The notes below the pieces were generated by a model. That model searched no databases. It saw only the letters and a list, made by a program, of their open reading frames with translations, and was not told the origin of the DNA. Source: Rehmannia glutinosa (Eukaryota; Streptophyta; Magnoliopsida; Lamiales; Orobanchaceae). From it: DNA of 64,000 nt. The translations under genes were made by a program, and so were the position numbers. Below are positions 1 to 10,599 of the stretch, piece after piece (positions within the stretch are counted from its first letter, which is position 1; each line of letters opens with the position of its first letter). The stretch is from contig CM071928.1 of assembly GCA_016081115.2 (NCBI GenBank), forward strand, positions 54,195,950 through 54,259,949, read 5' to 3'.

Positions 1-1343
1 GGAACACATAACACGTCCCTTAGTGTGAGGTGTTCTGATAATTTAACAATGCCTTTATGCGTGACATTGACTTGAGAACCATTTGGTAAAAAAACTGATG
101 TTTGGATATTAATTGGTTCTGAAGTAAATAAAGAAGGACAACATATCATGTGATCTGAGGCTCCTGTGTCAATTATCCAAACAGAATCTGATTTAGTATG
201 AATATTTTGAGATGAGAAAATACCTGCCATATTGGAGAAATGATTGGGGTTGGATGTGTTATCAGTAGAGGGTGGTTGAGATACCTCCATAGGGTCCCCA
301 TTAAGGAGAGTCATCAGCTTTTGAACTTGGTCCGGAGTGAAGGAGAACAACTGAGTGTTTTCAGAAGTTGCTGATGGAGTTTCTTGAGCGCATAATTGTT
401 AGTCGAGTGGTTGATGATATTGGTTTTTCCATTAGCATTTTTACCTTTGGTGAACTTGAAATTGGGTGGAAAACCAATAAGTCTGAAGCATTTATCTATA
501 GTATGACCAGATTTACCACAATGTTGACAAACCACATCAACCTTGAATTTCCTTTTGGATTGAAGAGAGCTAGCAAGAGCAAAACTTCTTTGTCATGAGA
601 AGGCAACAAGGAGAACCTGGCCTCCCTTTGCCTTTCCTCTTGTAGCAACATGGCATACACAGTATCCAAAGATGGAATAGGATTCATGAGCAATATTTGA
701 CCTCTTGTACTCTCATAGGATTCATTGAGCCCCATTAAGAATTTAAAAGTGTAGTCAGAAATCTGAGTTTCACAAATGGTTTTTAAAGCTTGACAAGTGC
801 AGTGGCCACAAGTACATTGAGGAAAGGGCCTATAATTTCTAAGTTCTTCCCAAATAGTGTTGAGAGAGGTAAAATAATCGAAATAGAAGAAGACCTTGAG
901 CGTGAGAATTTAGGCGATATTCATAGTTGATAAATCCTCACATTATCAGGTTGTGAGTACCTAAGTTTGAGAGTATCCCATACCTCCTTAGCAGAGTTCA
1001 TGTAGATGATTGAAGAAGCAATTTCTTTGTTGAATGAGTTGATGAGCCAGGTGAGAATGAGATTATTGCATCGAAGCCAAGGGATGTAAAGAACATCACT
1101 GAAGTCTGGTGTAGGTATGGTTCCATCAAGAAATCCTTGCTTGTTTTTGACTGATATACTGAGAGAAAAAGCTCTGCTCCAAGCTGTGTAGTTGGTACCA
1201 TCCAAAGGAGGTCTAATTTCAATGGTGTGAGAATTATCAGAGGGAGGAAGAAAAAAAAGGCATGTTCGGATCTTCAGTGGGAAATGGCGTAGGAAACCGG
1301 GCTGACATATTTTGAGTGTTATTGATTTGCTCAGTTTCTCCAT
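1..1343 (-). pseudogene. gag-protease remnant of element K
   Basis: The gag polyprotein packages element RNA and the protease processes it. The N-terminal part (about 1343-921) has the copia gag N-terminal domain, with residues PPLDGTNYTAWSRAFSLS, followed by a UBN2-like segment (KEVWDTLKLRYSQ). The 735-496 piece continues gag in another frame. The 535-314 piece has a zinc knuckle CQHCGKSGHTIDKC (CX2CX4HX4C). From about 180 down to 1 the minus strand reads WIIDTGASDHM, the retroviral-type protease active-site motif, and stays open to the window edge. The pieces lie in different frames, which I read as decay. Identity as copia gag-PR is clear; lineage within copia is not assigned. Confidence 0.88.
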
Positions 1344-1481
1344 TGATCTCTTCAGGAGTAGTCATGACTCAGACAAATGATCAAACAGGTGGAAGGTGAT
1401 TCAGGAGAGAAGAAGAAAAAATGATAAATGAATGGGAGAGATTCCCAGAAAACCAGAAAAAGAGCAGGGAAAATAGCCTTA

Positions 1482-1494
1482 GCTCTTGATACCA
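1482..1494 (-). other. Primer binding site of element K
   Basis: The minus strand reads TGGTATCAAGAGC directly after the LTR. This is close to the complement of the 3' end of plant initiator methionine tRNA, the usual primer for copia reverse transcription. Confidence 0.85.
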
Positions 1495-1685
1495 TGTAAA
1501 GAAACATATAACAGATGGAAAATTGGAATATAAGCTGTCATTGTATTGATTGAATGAAAAATGTAAACTGTACATCTCACTACTACCTATCAGCTATTTA
1601 TACATCTCACTAGATGAGCTAATCGGATCTAGAGAAAGGATAAAATTTACAGAAAATACAATCAAGCATCTAATTAGTTGAAACA
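1495..1685 (-). repeat. 5' LTR of element K
   Basis: The inner end is fixed by the adjoining primer binding site: on the minus strand the LTR ends TTTACA just before TGGTATCAAGAGC. The outer end at 1685 is inferred from a start TGTTTCAAC that mirrors the other end (TGTAAAGAAAC on the plus strand). A TATA box (TATAAATAG on the minus strand, about 1594-1602) fits LTR promoter function. The resulting 191 bp is short but acceptable for copia. The 3' LTR lies outside the window, so the outer boundary could not be checked against a second copy. Confidence 0.6.
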
Positions 1686-2627
1686 GATTTATTTATAGTA
1701 CTTGCACTCTTCTTTTCATGCAATTCCTCCATGTGCAGGGGATCTTTTATTTATTTGCATTTGAGTCCTCATTCTCTTTTGTTTTCTGAGATGGTCAATT
1801 GTTGCATTTGTTAATTTTCCAATAGAATTATTATTTTTTTTAAGGAAATTTTCCCTATAGAATTGGGAACAAAGTTGACTGCTAAATTTCGCATGTGTTG
1901 CGGAGGAAGTTCCTTGTAACACGTGCTAGAATATATAGTTCCAAGAGTGGGTTTGCCATGTTACAAGAGCACCCGAGTTGTCCAAGAAAGTCTCGTTGAT
2001 GCTAAAATCGGTTAGAGTATTGGAATTAATATTGTGCACCAAATAGATTGAATATTTATAGATAAGACTTGGGCCTCGTGGATCTTGAATTTGTTTTTGG
2101 GCCACTTGGCTATTATGTCTTTTTTGGGTTATTGCGCCTTCATAACAAAATGTTGGACCAATGGGCTGTTTTTTTGGCTGTAGTTTTAGTTTTGGGCTTG
2201 AATTATTTATTGGTCTTAAATTTATTTGCAAAATACACATCATAAACTAATTGTTATATCTGTATTATACTAAGTATAAGTCAAGAAGAAGGTAACTATA
2301 ACTAATCAATTAAAAGCATATCTAGACGTTCAAATTCGAAATAGTTAAACATACCAAATTCCAAAGTTCAACCTTTTATAAAAAAAAGGGGTCAAGTGTG
2401 GATCGATGTTATCCGATTCTTGCCCATTCATTTCAATCATCTTTTTGTGGTTAAATGAACCGAATCCAATTCATGATACAGCCGTCTGATCAAGTACCAT
2501 TTCTGAAATTACTATGAACAACGAATTCGGACTGTTGACAAAGACTACCATCATTTGCCATTAAGAAATACCACTAACCAAATATAGATAAATGCCTCTA
2601 AGTGGTACTTGGAATAAACAAGTTAAA
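1686..2627. other. Intergenic, no gene recognised
   Basis: AT-rich sequence between element K and the host gene. Short open frames exist (for example about 1926-2243, minus) but show no recognisable domain or convincing codon pattern. I see no RNA gene or transposon ends here. Confidence 0.5.
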
Positions 2628-2852
2628 AATGGCTGATTGTCGTATATAACTCCTTTCAGAAAAGTAAATTGATATCCAACCACTCCATTAAAAAACCTCA
2701 ATTATCATTAAATTATACGATGTTACATAACAGACAAAGTAAAATGCTTGATTATCATATATAACTCCATTGAGAAAATTAAATTGATACCACAACTACC
2801 ACATTAATGAAAACCTCATTATCATATATAATAATACAATGTTAAATAAAGC
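2628..2852. repeat. Diverged two-copy direct repeat of about 110 bp
   Basis: The segment at about 2628-2733 is repeated at about 2742-2852. Shared blocks in the same order include TATATAACTCC, AAATTGATA, the CCACTCCATTA/ACCACATTAA region and AATGTTA/GATGTTA. Many substitutions and small indels show it is old. It lies just downstream of the membrane-protein gene and could include part of its 3' flank or polyadenylation region. Confidence 0.7.
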
Positions 2853-2938
2853 TAATTAATCCTTATACATTTCACATCACTACACAACATACTTCTGATG
2901 TCACAGGCACACATACTTCCTATTCCTCCTACTCCCAC

Positions 2939-3004
2939 CAAAAAAAAAAAATAATAAACAGAAATCAACAACAACAACCACAACAATAATAATAATAATA
3001 ATAA
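2939..3004. repeat. A-rich stretch and (AAT)n microsatellite
   Basis: A run of A, then CAA-type triplets and about seven ATA units ending just before the stop codon of the membrane-protein gene. In the transcript of that minus-strand gene it would be a T/TTA-rich part of the 3' UTR. Confidence 0.8.
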
Positions 3005-3029
3005 ATTTTCGTAAGGACTATAGACAAAT

Positions 3030-4043
3030 TCAGACATGATACTCCTCCAGCTGAACATCCTTATTAGCCTTCAAAGGAACATAATCTCCCAAACAAATAA
3101 CCTCCAAATGATCAGAAAGGGCAGACTTGTCAATTATTTGATGGTGATAAGACTTGCAAACAAAGTAAATCACAGTTTGCACCACCAACCCAAACAAGAT
3201 CCCATTCAACAACAGCAACAAAAAAATCACCCCAAATCCAATAACTTGCAAACCCTCCATTCTCCCCCAAACCCTATACATAACAAAAACTTTAAACCCA
3301 AAATTTGTAATCACCAAAAAAACAATCAACTTGACAAATATAGCAATTCCCACAAACAATTTCCCTTGGATCAACTTTCTGCTCTTGATCATCGCCTTAA
3401 ATCCATGTAGATCCTCCAAAACCGACACGACGCTCGCCAGCTGCCAAATTACGGCCATGTACACAAACCCTAACGCGTACAATATTACTACAATCACGAA
3501 AACCGCGACCCCAAATTTAGAATCAGCTCTGCCACTCTTACCCCACATACATAAAGTAAATCCGAAAACAACAATATAAGCGCAAAACGCGAAAAAAGCA
3601 CAAAGGAAAGTGATTATTAGCCTCTTCCAAACCCTTGGGACGACGCTCATGATTTTCCTGAACGTGATTTCGCGGGAAGTGTAGACGCATGCGATCGTGT
3701 AGACGACCGCAGACGTCGACAGGAGAGAGAAAGCGAGGACAAATGCGAAATAGAATATCTTGACAAGTATGTAAGCTGCCCACTCGGACGATACGACGTC
3801 GGAGAGCTTGTGGTACTGTGGGGTCCCTTTTTTGGTGTCGGATAGGACGAATTCGTTGAAGCTGATTTTGTCGTTGAGAATTTCTGAAACGTCTTCCTGT
3901 GCTAAGAAGATGAAAGAGAGTGGGAGGATAAGGGTTAGGGTTATTTGGCTGAAGATTTTTCTTAATTTGAAGATGAGTTTGAAGGATTCTTTGTAGATGC
4001 CAAACAACCCTAGAAATTGCATTTCTTCTTGAGCTCTGTCCAT
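3030..4043 (-). CDS. Plant multi-pass membrane protein, At1g31130-like family
   Basis: Single-exon gene encoding 337 residues, from the ATG at 4043-4041 (context CCACCATGG, ideal for plants) to TGA at 3032-3030. The same frame stays open upstream, but that part reads like leader sequence and lacks family residues. The protein begins MDRAQEEMQFLG. Hydrophobic spans lie near residues 30-48, 90-120, 141-165, 177-205, 228-252 and 265-296, which suggests six membrane segments. A polar motif, LHGFKAMIKSRKLIQGK (about 212-228), and a polar tail with DHLEVICLGDYVPLK follow the pattern I recall for an Arabidopsis family with At1g31130 and At4g19950, some members annotated as polyadenylate-binding-protein-binding proteins. 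The molecular function is not established to my knowledge. There is no frame break, so it is probably functional. It is the only convincing host gene here. Confidence 0.9.
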   Translation of the reverse strand: MDRAQEEMQFLGLFGIYKESFKLIFKLRKIFSQITLTLILPLSFIFLAQEDVSEILNDKISFNEFVLSDTKKGTPQYHKLSDVVSSEWAAYILVKIFYFAFVLAFSLLSTSAVVYTIACVYTSREITFRKIMSVVPRVWKRLIITFLCAFFAFCAYIVVFGFTLCMWGKSGRADSKFGVAVFVIVVILYALGFVYMAVIWQLASVVSVLEDLHGFKAMIKSRKLIQGKLFVGIAIFVKLIVFLVITNFGFKVFVMYRVWGRMEGLQVIGFGVIFLLLLLNGILFGLVVQTVIYFVCKSYHHQIIDKSALSDHLEVICLGDYVPLKANKDVQLEEYHV

Positions 4044-4108
4044 GGTGGATGGATTAATTATCTGCTTGTTTGTTTTCTTGCTCTGTGTCTTTGTTTTGGT
4101 GTGGGTGT

Positions 4109-4310
4109 GAAGTGAAAGAGTGATGGAGATTATTAATGAGGAGGTGGGTCTGGTCTTACGGAAGTCCAAATAAATTGTGTTGCATATGTTGATGTCATAT
4201 ATGAGGTCATTAATTGCATGTGTAGAGATCAAGTTAAGTGGGTTTTTTTGGACTTTTGTATGTGATGAATGGAAACAAGGTGGGGCCCACCAGTTCTTGG
4301 AATTTTTCTT
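4109..4310 (-). promoter_or_regulatory. Promoter and 5' leader of the membrane-protein gene
   Basis: This lies upstream of the start codon at 4043. On the minus strand the likely TATA element is CTCATATATGAC (about 4192-4203), placing transcription start near 4160-4170 and leaving a CT/CA-rich leader of about 120 bases. A diverged copy lies at 5750-5947 and preserves the TATA region, the CAATTTATTTGG block and the GGTGGGGCCCACC area. Those shared blocks are the best candidates for functional sites. The start site itself is inferred. Confidence 0.55.
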
Positions 4311-4687
4311 AAGTTTTGAAAAACATCACTCATCTCTTATTTTGGATGATTCTCATATCTATAATACTTACCCTATTAAATATTCACAATTTATATTTAA
4401 TTTATGCATGTTTGAAGATTAATATGTTAATTGCTATACACCGAAGATATATTTTCTATTGCAAAATGGTGTTTTATCTCATATTTCACGGTAATTAATT
4501 ATTTGTGCGATAAAATAGGAGATGAAATACAATTTTGGTATAGAAAAATATTGTCCGTTTAAATGTTGTATTCTTTTGAAATATCGCTTGGAGTTGTGTG
4601 AAAAGAAAAGCAGTTTATAAAATGTATAATAGGGATAAAAAAATATTTTATAGTATTAATTAACTAAAGTTATTGAAACAATTAATT

Positions 4688-4706
4688 CTCCCCCTCCCCC
4701 CCCCCC
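4688..4706. repeat. Poly-C tract
   Basis: C-rich run (CTCCCCCTCCCCCCCCCCC) followed by seven A. Length in such tracts is often unreliable in assemblies. Confidence 0.9.
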
Positions 4707-4795
4707 AAAAAAAGAAACAGTTTCCATGCAAATTATTTTGGTAGGAAAACCCATTTTTCTTTAATATATATTCCAGGCTTCCAGTGTTGATCTTA

Positions 4796-5564
4796 GACAA
4801 AAACTTGGCTTAGACTGTCTAATGGGTCTTTTTCGTTAGACGGCTCAACCCGACCCAGATTTTATATTTTTGTAATATTCTGGGATGGTGTCCTAAGATG
4901 TATGGACCGGTGGTGTTTCGTAATATTAAGCGATGTTAAAAATATTAGTTTTTCCCCTAAAAATATTAGTCGTACATCTGAAAAGTATTAGTAGTGTAAC
5001 TGAAAAATATTAGTAATCCTCTTGAACAATATTTTTAGTAGCTCTCATGAAAAATATTGATTTTTTCCTTCGAAAGTATTAGTAATCCACCTAAAATGTA
5101 TTAATTGTCCCCTTGAAAGTATTAGACAGTGACGTACTATTAGATAATCCTCAAAAGTATTAGTTTTTCCCGGGAAAAGTATTAGCAATACATTGGAAAA
5201 GTATTATTAGTAATCCTCTGGAAAAGTATTGGTAACCCCTGAGCAATTTTTTTAAGTAATTCTCATGAAAATTATTGACTTTTCTCGCAAATGTATTAGT
5301 ATTCCCTCTAAAATATATTAATAATCTTATTGAAAAGTATTAGGTTTTTTTATTTAACGTATTTTAGTATTTTTCCTGAAAAGTATTAGTAGTTCTACCA
5401 AAAAGTATTAGTAGCCCTTCTAAAATGTATTAGCAATGGCCATCGGATGTTGCTGCTGTGGTATTAGTAATTGTGCGGGTCAATGAGTTGATTGGCCACA
5501 GATCGGGTATTTGGATCTATCTAACGGATTAGGTCCATTAGATGGTCTAACATGAGACTTACCC
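4796..5564. mobile_element. Mutator-like MITE with a tandem-repeat core
   Basis: The ends are imperfect inverted repeats. Left reads GACAAAAACTTGGCTTAGAC then TGTCTAATGG and CGTTAGA; the reverse complement of the right end reads GGGTAAGTCTCATGTTAGAC then CATCTAATGG and CGTTAGA. The flanks are near-identical 9-bp duplications, TTGATCTTA (4787-4795) and TTAATCTTA (5565-5573), the size typical of Mutator-like elements. There is no coding capacity, so it would need transposase in trans. It sits between the two copies of the gene promoter. The ends resemble a repeat with GTGAGACGGTCTCAC-type ends that I recall as common in asterid plants; that resemblance is from memory. Confidence 0.75.
4930..5460. 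repeat. Degenerate tandem array of an AAAAGTATTAGTA unit
   Basis: About 25 irregularly spaced copies of GAAAAGTATTAGTA or GAAAAATATTAGTA alternate with variable 8-20 bp spacers (for example ATCCTCTT, ACATCTGA, CTCTCATG). It fills most of the interior of the MITE at 4796-5564. The order is direct throughout, unlike the inverted ends. Confidence 0.8.
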
Positions 5565-5749
5565 TTAATCTTATTGATCTTATAGTATGTTCAAAGAACT
5601 TTTTCTAACAATAGCGGAGCCATCACACAAAAATGTGGTATTGATTGGGATGGAAAACTAAAAAATCCTATAATTAAATTTTAACACATACTTTTTAAAA
5701 AGTTTCTTAATGAGATGAGCTAAAAAAATCATACAGGGCAGGTTGTAAA

Positions 5750-5947
5750 GTGAAGAGTGGTCGCGATTAATGAGGAAAGGGATATGGTCTCAGCCTAAAC
5801 CAAATAAATTGTGTTGCTGTCTTGCTGATGTTATATATGAGGTCATTAATAATGTCGAGATTAATTATATATTTAGGTAGGTTTTGTGGATTTTTGTAGA
5901 TATACATATATATGAATAGAAACATGGGGCCACCAATTCTTTCTGGA
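5750..5947 (-). repeat. Second, diverged copy of the gene promoter
   Basis: This aligns in the same orientation with 4109-4310. Shared blocks include CCAAATAAATTGTGTTGC, TATATGAGGTCATTAAT, the TAGGTAGGTTTTGTGGATTTTTGTA/AAGTGGGTTTTTTTGGACTTTTGTA region, GAAACATGGGGCCACCA and AATTCTT. No copy of the coding region adjoins it. It is therefore a partial duplication, later separated from the original by a MITE insertion at 4796-5564. Whether it drives any transcript is unknown. Confidence 0.75.
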
Positions 5948-5969
5948 AAATAAGCATATAATTATATGT

Positions 5970-6249
5970 AGGAATAATTACAAAGTGCCCATGAGATTTG
6001 GGCTAATTACAAAAACATTTAGAAATACTTCAAAAATAAAAAAAAGCCCTCAGGTTTGATTCTATCTTAAATTAATGATATATTTGTAATATATTTATAA
6101 ATGTCCGGGGGTTTTTGAAATATTTTTTTCTTATGAAGGAAAAAAATATAAAATGAATCAGACTTCAACGGAGTTTTTGCAAATTTTTAAGACCTCTGGG
6201 TTTTTTAGTAATTAACCTGAAGCTCAAGGTTTTTTTTTTGTAACTAACC
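5970..6249. mobile_element. Short TIR element, TAATTACAAA family
   Basis: The left end reads AGGAATAATTACAAAGTGCCC and the right end TTTTTGTAACTAACC, an imperfect inverted pair. The interior (GGGGGTTTTTGAAATA, CTTATGAAGG, CTCTGGGTTTTTT) matches in order a second copy at 61355-62660 once that copy's nested insertion is removed; both are then about 280 bp. It has no coding capacity. The target duplication is unclear here. Confidence 0.6.
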
Positions 6250-7088
6250 CTCAACGTATGTTAGAGATTTAAATAAATATTGTTGTATTATAGAAAAAAA
6301 AGGTTCATGGTCTTTTGTTGTACGGTTCTAGATATTTTTCAAATATTCGTACTAAGAACAATACCGAATCGAAGAACCGAAACTAGAAACGACTTTAAAG
6401 AATTTTTTATGTGTACATATTTAGTATTATTATCTTATTAATGTTTTGATAGTAAATTAATTATATATTCTTTGAAATTAAATACTATACAGATTAGAAT
6501 ATTAAAAATGATCAAATTAAAAATTTGCATACTTTATCAATATATCAAATGAATAATTGAATATGAATTTAATTTACTAAGAGTTACACTATATTAATTA
6601 TGTGTCAAACAATGGTTGCTATCATATTAGATTATTTAGATGTACCCAATAAGTTAAACTAAAAATCATATTTGATTGGTAGAAGATATTTTAATTTGAT
6701 GATATTTGACTTATTAACGATCATAACAAGACTCATCATCTTGTAAGAAAATTAATTGATATTAAAATTAGTTAAATGATTAGTAAATTGCACATAAACT
6801 AAAGTAATATTCTAATCAAGAAATTGAGACATTGAGAATATAAACTTATATAAACCCTCACTTCGTATATCAAGAATTTTTACTAGAAGAGAATAATATG
6901 TAAAAATTGGCTGCCAAATAGGAATACGAGAGGAATCTTGAGGAGTTTTCGGAAAAATACACACATAATCTTAATGTGTGAGGTTGGTGGAAACTCAATA
7001 CCATTAGATATCAAAACTTGAGCAGTATTACTAGAGATGTTTTGATTATTCATATTTTTTGATTGGTATTTTTGTATGATGGACTAAA
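6250..7088. other. AT-rich intergenic, nothing recognised
   Basis: Strongly AT-rich, with no open frame of note, no transposon ends and no RNA gene that I can see. Confidence 0.5.
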
Positions 7089-7096
7089 CAGTTAAA

Positions 7097-7644
7097 TAGG
7101 GATGTCAACGAGTCGGATATGCCTGGACCCGAGACCTGACCCGCTAAAAAAATGGAATACCCATACCTGCCCCAACCCGCCTCATCTTAAACCCATACTC
7201 GCCCCGATTCATACCCGTGTTTAGCGGGTAAGACCCGTTAGACCCATTAAACTCGACAACTTTATAAATTTGGCCAAAAATGTAAGATTTTTACTCAAAA
7301 TAGTGCACTCATAACTTATGATATTTATATAATTGTATATATTATATGAATTATGAAATAAACACCAAAATATATATATATATATATATATATATTAAAT
7401 CAAGAGTTCTTGAACAACAATATATTCACTCTATATATAAACTAAGAAAATAAAATAAATAAAAAAATATATAGGTCAGGTATGGGCCGGGTCCTACCAT
7501 ACCCGTTACCTGACCTATACCTGCCCGTGTCAAAAAACTAATACCCAATACCCGTCCCATACCCGTTTATTGGACCCATACCCGCCCCAAATGAGACGGG
7601 TCTGGTTCGGGTCTGGGTCTTACCTTGACCCATTGCCATCCCTA
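7097..7644. mobile_element. hAT-like MITE
   Basis: A 548-bp element with inverted ends: TAGGGATGTCAACGAGTC at the left, and TAGGGATGGCAATGGGTC as the reverse complement of the right end. Perfect 8-bp direct repeats CAGTTAAA flank it (7089-7096 and 7645-7652), as expected for hAT insertion. The subterminal parts are rich in GACCCG/CGGGTC and ACCCGCC/TACCCG words in both orientations, which often bind hAT transposase. There is no coding capacity. The centre is AT-rich with a TA microsatellite. Confidence 0.88.
7371..7395. repeat. (TA)n microsatellite
   Basis: About 12 uninterrupted TA units inside the hAT-like MITE. Confidence 0.95.
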
Positions 7645-7652
7645 CAGTTAAA

Positions 7653-8574
7653 GTAGAATTTAACTAATAATTTCAATTTGATTATCTTTTTTGTCTCTTT
7701 GTAAAGCATATGGATAATCTCAGAGTTTCCGATTTTTTGTTCTAGACCAAGCCTGTCCATTAGAACTGAATGTCAGAACCGAACCATCCCGAAATTTGGG
7801 ATGGTACGGTACATATATTTTTTAGCTATGGTACGATTTCAAATATCAATATTTTTGAAATATTCGAACTTTGGTATAATTCGGGAGATTTTTTAATCTC
7901 TCTAACAATACCACCCCTAATGATGACACTGAAACAATAATTAATCCGAAAATCAACAAAAAAACATCAGTCCTCCATGCAAATCAATTTGCCACGTATA
8001 ACCTTTCTCTTTAAAAATCGAGTATTCATATGATGGTAAGTCACCGATACCACCGAGCCTTATTTAATTTTGGAAAAGGTCTAGTATTCAAATGCAATAC
8101 ATGCATATTGCCTTTGTCCCCTTTTAACTACATGCATGTAACACTTTAACCCCTCAAACTAAGAAAACACATTAATTATATCAATATTTTCTTATAACCA
8201 TGAACTTGTAGCTCAAGTAATATGATGACCCACTTTTTGCAACAGTATTGATTAGAATTAGAACCCGAGTTTTCAGTTTTTTTTTTTTAAGATTTATCCC
8301 TTTCCCTCAACTTCTCCCAATTATTAAAAATAATCCATTCTACAAAATGTTTGAGAAAATATCAAAACTTTAATCGTTGATTTCACTTAATTATAAGAAA
8401 AAGAAATTTAATCAGATTGATTTTATATTTCCATTGTTAATTCTATGATTCAAAAGATGATTTTTCATTTAATAATTCTTTTTTTTTGACATGATTTATA
8501 ATTCTTTATTTAACATATATTAATTGCATCATTTTATATAGTTGATCTACTTTATAAGTTAATAAGGTAGTCTT
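7653..8574. other. Intergenic, possible MITE scraps
   Basis: AT-rich. Around 7780-7806 there is a palindrome, ACCATCCC then GGGATGGT. A block ending AATACCACCCCTAA (about 7905-7920) looks like the end of a decayed MITE, but I could not find a matching other end or a target duplication. No gene is visible. Confidence 0.4.
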
Positions 8575-9741
8575 TGTTGGAAATTGATTTTTAATAAATG
8601 GGTTTTGACCCATGTTTGACCAATTATTTAAGTGAGGTCATTTATTTATTTTGCAAAATAAATGATGTAATCGTAATCTACACCGCTAGTAGATGAAATT
8701 AGCATTTTGAATTTCTCAAAACCAATTTCGGGTGAATAAGAAATTAATGCATAAAATTAGCCATTTAAATGCTTTTTATATAAGGAATATAAAAGAGTGG
8801 GAATATGAAATGTCATATCACACATGGAAAATATATTAAATGCTTGACTAGTTTATATAGAGCTTCATCACTAATACGGAGTAATGAAGTGGAGCTCCTT
8901 ATGGTACACCCTAGTGGACCAAGTCAATTTTGACTTGCCTTTGGCTAGCTCAAATAGCACCGAGGACGGTGCAAAGCACCGTTCAAGCCCGAGCCAGGGT
9001 CGGGGTCGTGCACGTCGCACATAGTCGCATTGGGTACTTTAGAGACGCATTTTGCACTTCGCACGTACGCATCATCGCGAGGAGCTTTGAGGAGCCTTAA
9101 AGTTTTAACAATTCGAACCATGGTTCGGTCCAGTGGCTTGGTGACTTGGCAAAAGTCATCCGGATGGCGACACGTGGCACACGGTGGCAGTGACTGGATG
9201 CACCTATTCACAGACTGGACACAATTGTTCAGTGTGCAGGGGTGTGTAGTAAAGGTTGTGTACCTTTGGAAGAGATGCGATCTGGACCATCAGATTGTGC
9301 CTGTTGATCGGAAGACACGATCCAATAGTCCAGATCGATCCAAACCAATGGATGCACCTGTTCTGAACAGACATCCAGAACTCTATATAAATAGACCCCC
9401 AGGAATCTATTTTGGACATTAGAAAAATCCGAAAATCATTTGCATATCTGTATATTATTTCTGTCTTTTCCCTTCTACAAAATTGAAAGTTTCGAAATAC
9501 GTTAAGTTCGTTGTAAGTACGGCTTTTGCAAGTGCTGCTAAGCCAAACTTGAAAGTTATTGTATCTTAGAGACGATTACCTAGAACTGTTAGCATTTTTG
9601 TACGGGGCAATTTCGTCTTGCGGATAGAGAATCCAATTCTTGCATCAACTTAAATATTATGTCCCATTATTTGTCCGTTTTATGTGGAAAACCAAACACC
9701 GCAAACAACAATCGCAAGACGAAATTCTGTTTTCTTGAAAA
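8575..9741 (+). repeat. Putative 5' LTR and leader of element H
   Basis: The start is placed at TGTTGGAAATTG, a common copia LTR opening. A clear TATA box CTATATAAATAG lies near 9383-9394, preceded by a long GC-richer region unlike the AT-rich flank. A small perfect hairpin, ACGGTGC AAA GCACCGT, lies at 8966-8982. I could not find a standard methionine-tRNA primer site before the gag ATG at 9742, and no second LTR exists for comparison. The LTR/leader boundary is therefore not defined. Confidence 0.5.
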
Positions 9742-10520
9742 ATGACTAACATAAGTTTCACCCCGATGGCTGCTGCTCTCGCGCATGGAGAAAAACCGAC
9801 GAAATTTTCCGATGTTGACTTCAAGCGCTGGCAACAGAAGATGCTGTTTTATTTGACTACTTTGGGTTTGTCCCGGTTTCTGAAGGAGGACCCCCGACCA
9901 TTGGTGAAGAACAAATGGACAATAAAAGGCGGATTGTTGTGGATGCATTGCACAACATCGACTTTCTGTGTCGCAACTATGTTTTGAATGGGCTGGAAGA
10001 CACCCTCTACAATATCTATAGCTCATTGAAAATGTCCAAAGAATTGTGGGATTCTTTGGAAAAGAAGTACAAGACAGAAGATGCCGGCACAAAGAAATTT
10101 GTTGTCGACAAATTTCTGGATTTTAAGATGGTTGATACCAAAATGGTAATCGGCCAAGTTCAGAAAATTCAGATCATACTTTATGACTTAGTGTCTGAAG
10201 GGATTATTCTGAATGAGTCATTTTAAGTGGCTGCAATTATCGAAAAATTGTCGCCATTGTGGAAAGACTTTAAGAACTACCTCAAGCACAAGCACAAGCA
10301 CAACCGAAAATCCAAAGTAAAGTCCAGCAAAACTGGAATGGAGGCCAAGGCCAATCTTGCAGAATCGAGCACTAGCAAGAAACATAAGCAATTCAGAAAT
10401 GGTAAAGGGAAGGCCAAAAAGTTCAACGGAAGCTTCTACAACTGTGGCAACCCGAATCACATGGCCAAGGATTGCCGACACCCAAAGAAAAAGGACAATC
10501 AAAATGGCAACCAACAATAA
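9742..10520 (+). pseudogene. gag remnant of element H
   Basis: Structural gag polyprotein. It starts at ATG 9742 (MTNISFTPMAAALAHGEK), shifts frame near 9915-9985, and continues through a UBN2-type region (SLKMSKELWDSLEKKYKTED) with a stop at 10224. A basic linker and zinc knuckle follow. The knuckle reads FYNCGNPNHMAKDC, so the first cysteine of the CX2CX4HX4C motif is missing. At least one frameshift and one stop show that it is inactive. Confidence 0.85.
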
Positions 10521-10599
10521 GCCAATGTGACCGAGGACAAGTCTGTTTCGATAGACATGTCGGAGCTCAATCTCACCACCATTGTGTTTGAAGCCAATA

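Larger units (their letters stand above)
1..1685 (-). mobile_element. Element K: 5' part of a Ty1/copia retrotransposon
   Basis: Read on the minus strand, this stretch has the order 5' LTR, primer binding site, gag with a CCHC zinc knuckle, then the start of an aspartic protease. It runs off the left edge of the window, so integrase, RT, RNase H and the 3' LTR are not visible. This order, with the methionine-tRNA-type primer site, is that of plant Ty1/copia elements. The gag differs from those of H and of the Sirevirus family, so K is a separate lineage. Several frame breaks separate the gag pieces, so this copy is probably inactive. Confidence 0.9.

Noticed and set aside
1926..2243. Minus-strand open frame of 105 residues
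   Set aside because: No domain, low-complexity composition, and no counterpart or context; likely chance.
3036..3410. Plus-strand open frames opposite the membrane-protein gene
   Set aside because: Antisense shadows of a clear coding region.
4043..4232. N-terminal extension of 63 residues for the membrane-protein gene
   Set aside because: The extension is leader-like and rich in T, K and S; the ATG at 4043 has an excellent context and begins the family sequence.
7780..7806. ACCATCCC...GGGATGGT palindrome as an operator
   Set aside because: No neighbouring gene; more likely part of a decayed MITE.
9030..9422. Open frames of 130 (plus) and 88 (minus) residues in the H LTR region
   Set aside because: They lie around a TATA box in a GC-richer LTR and show no domain; chance frames.
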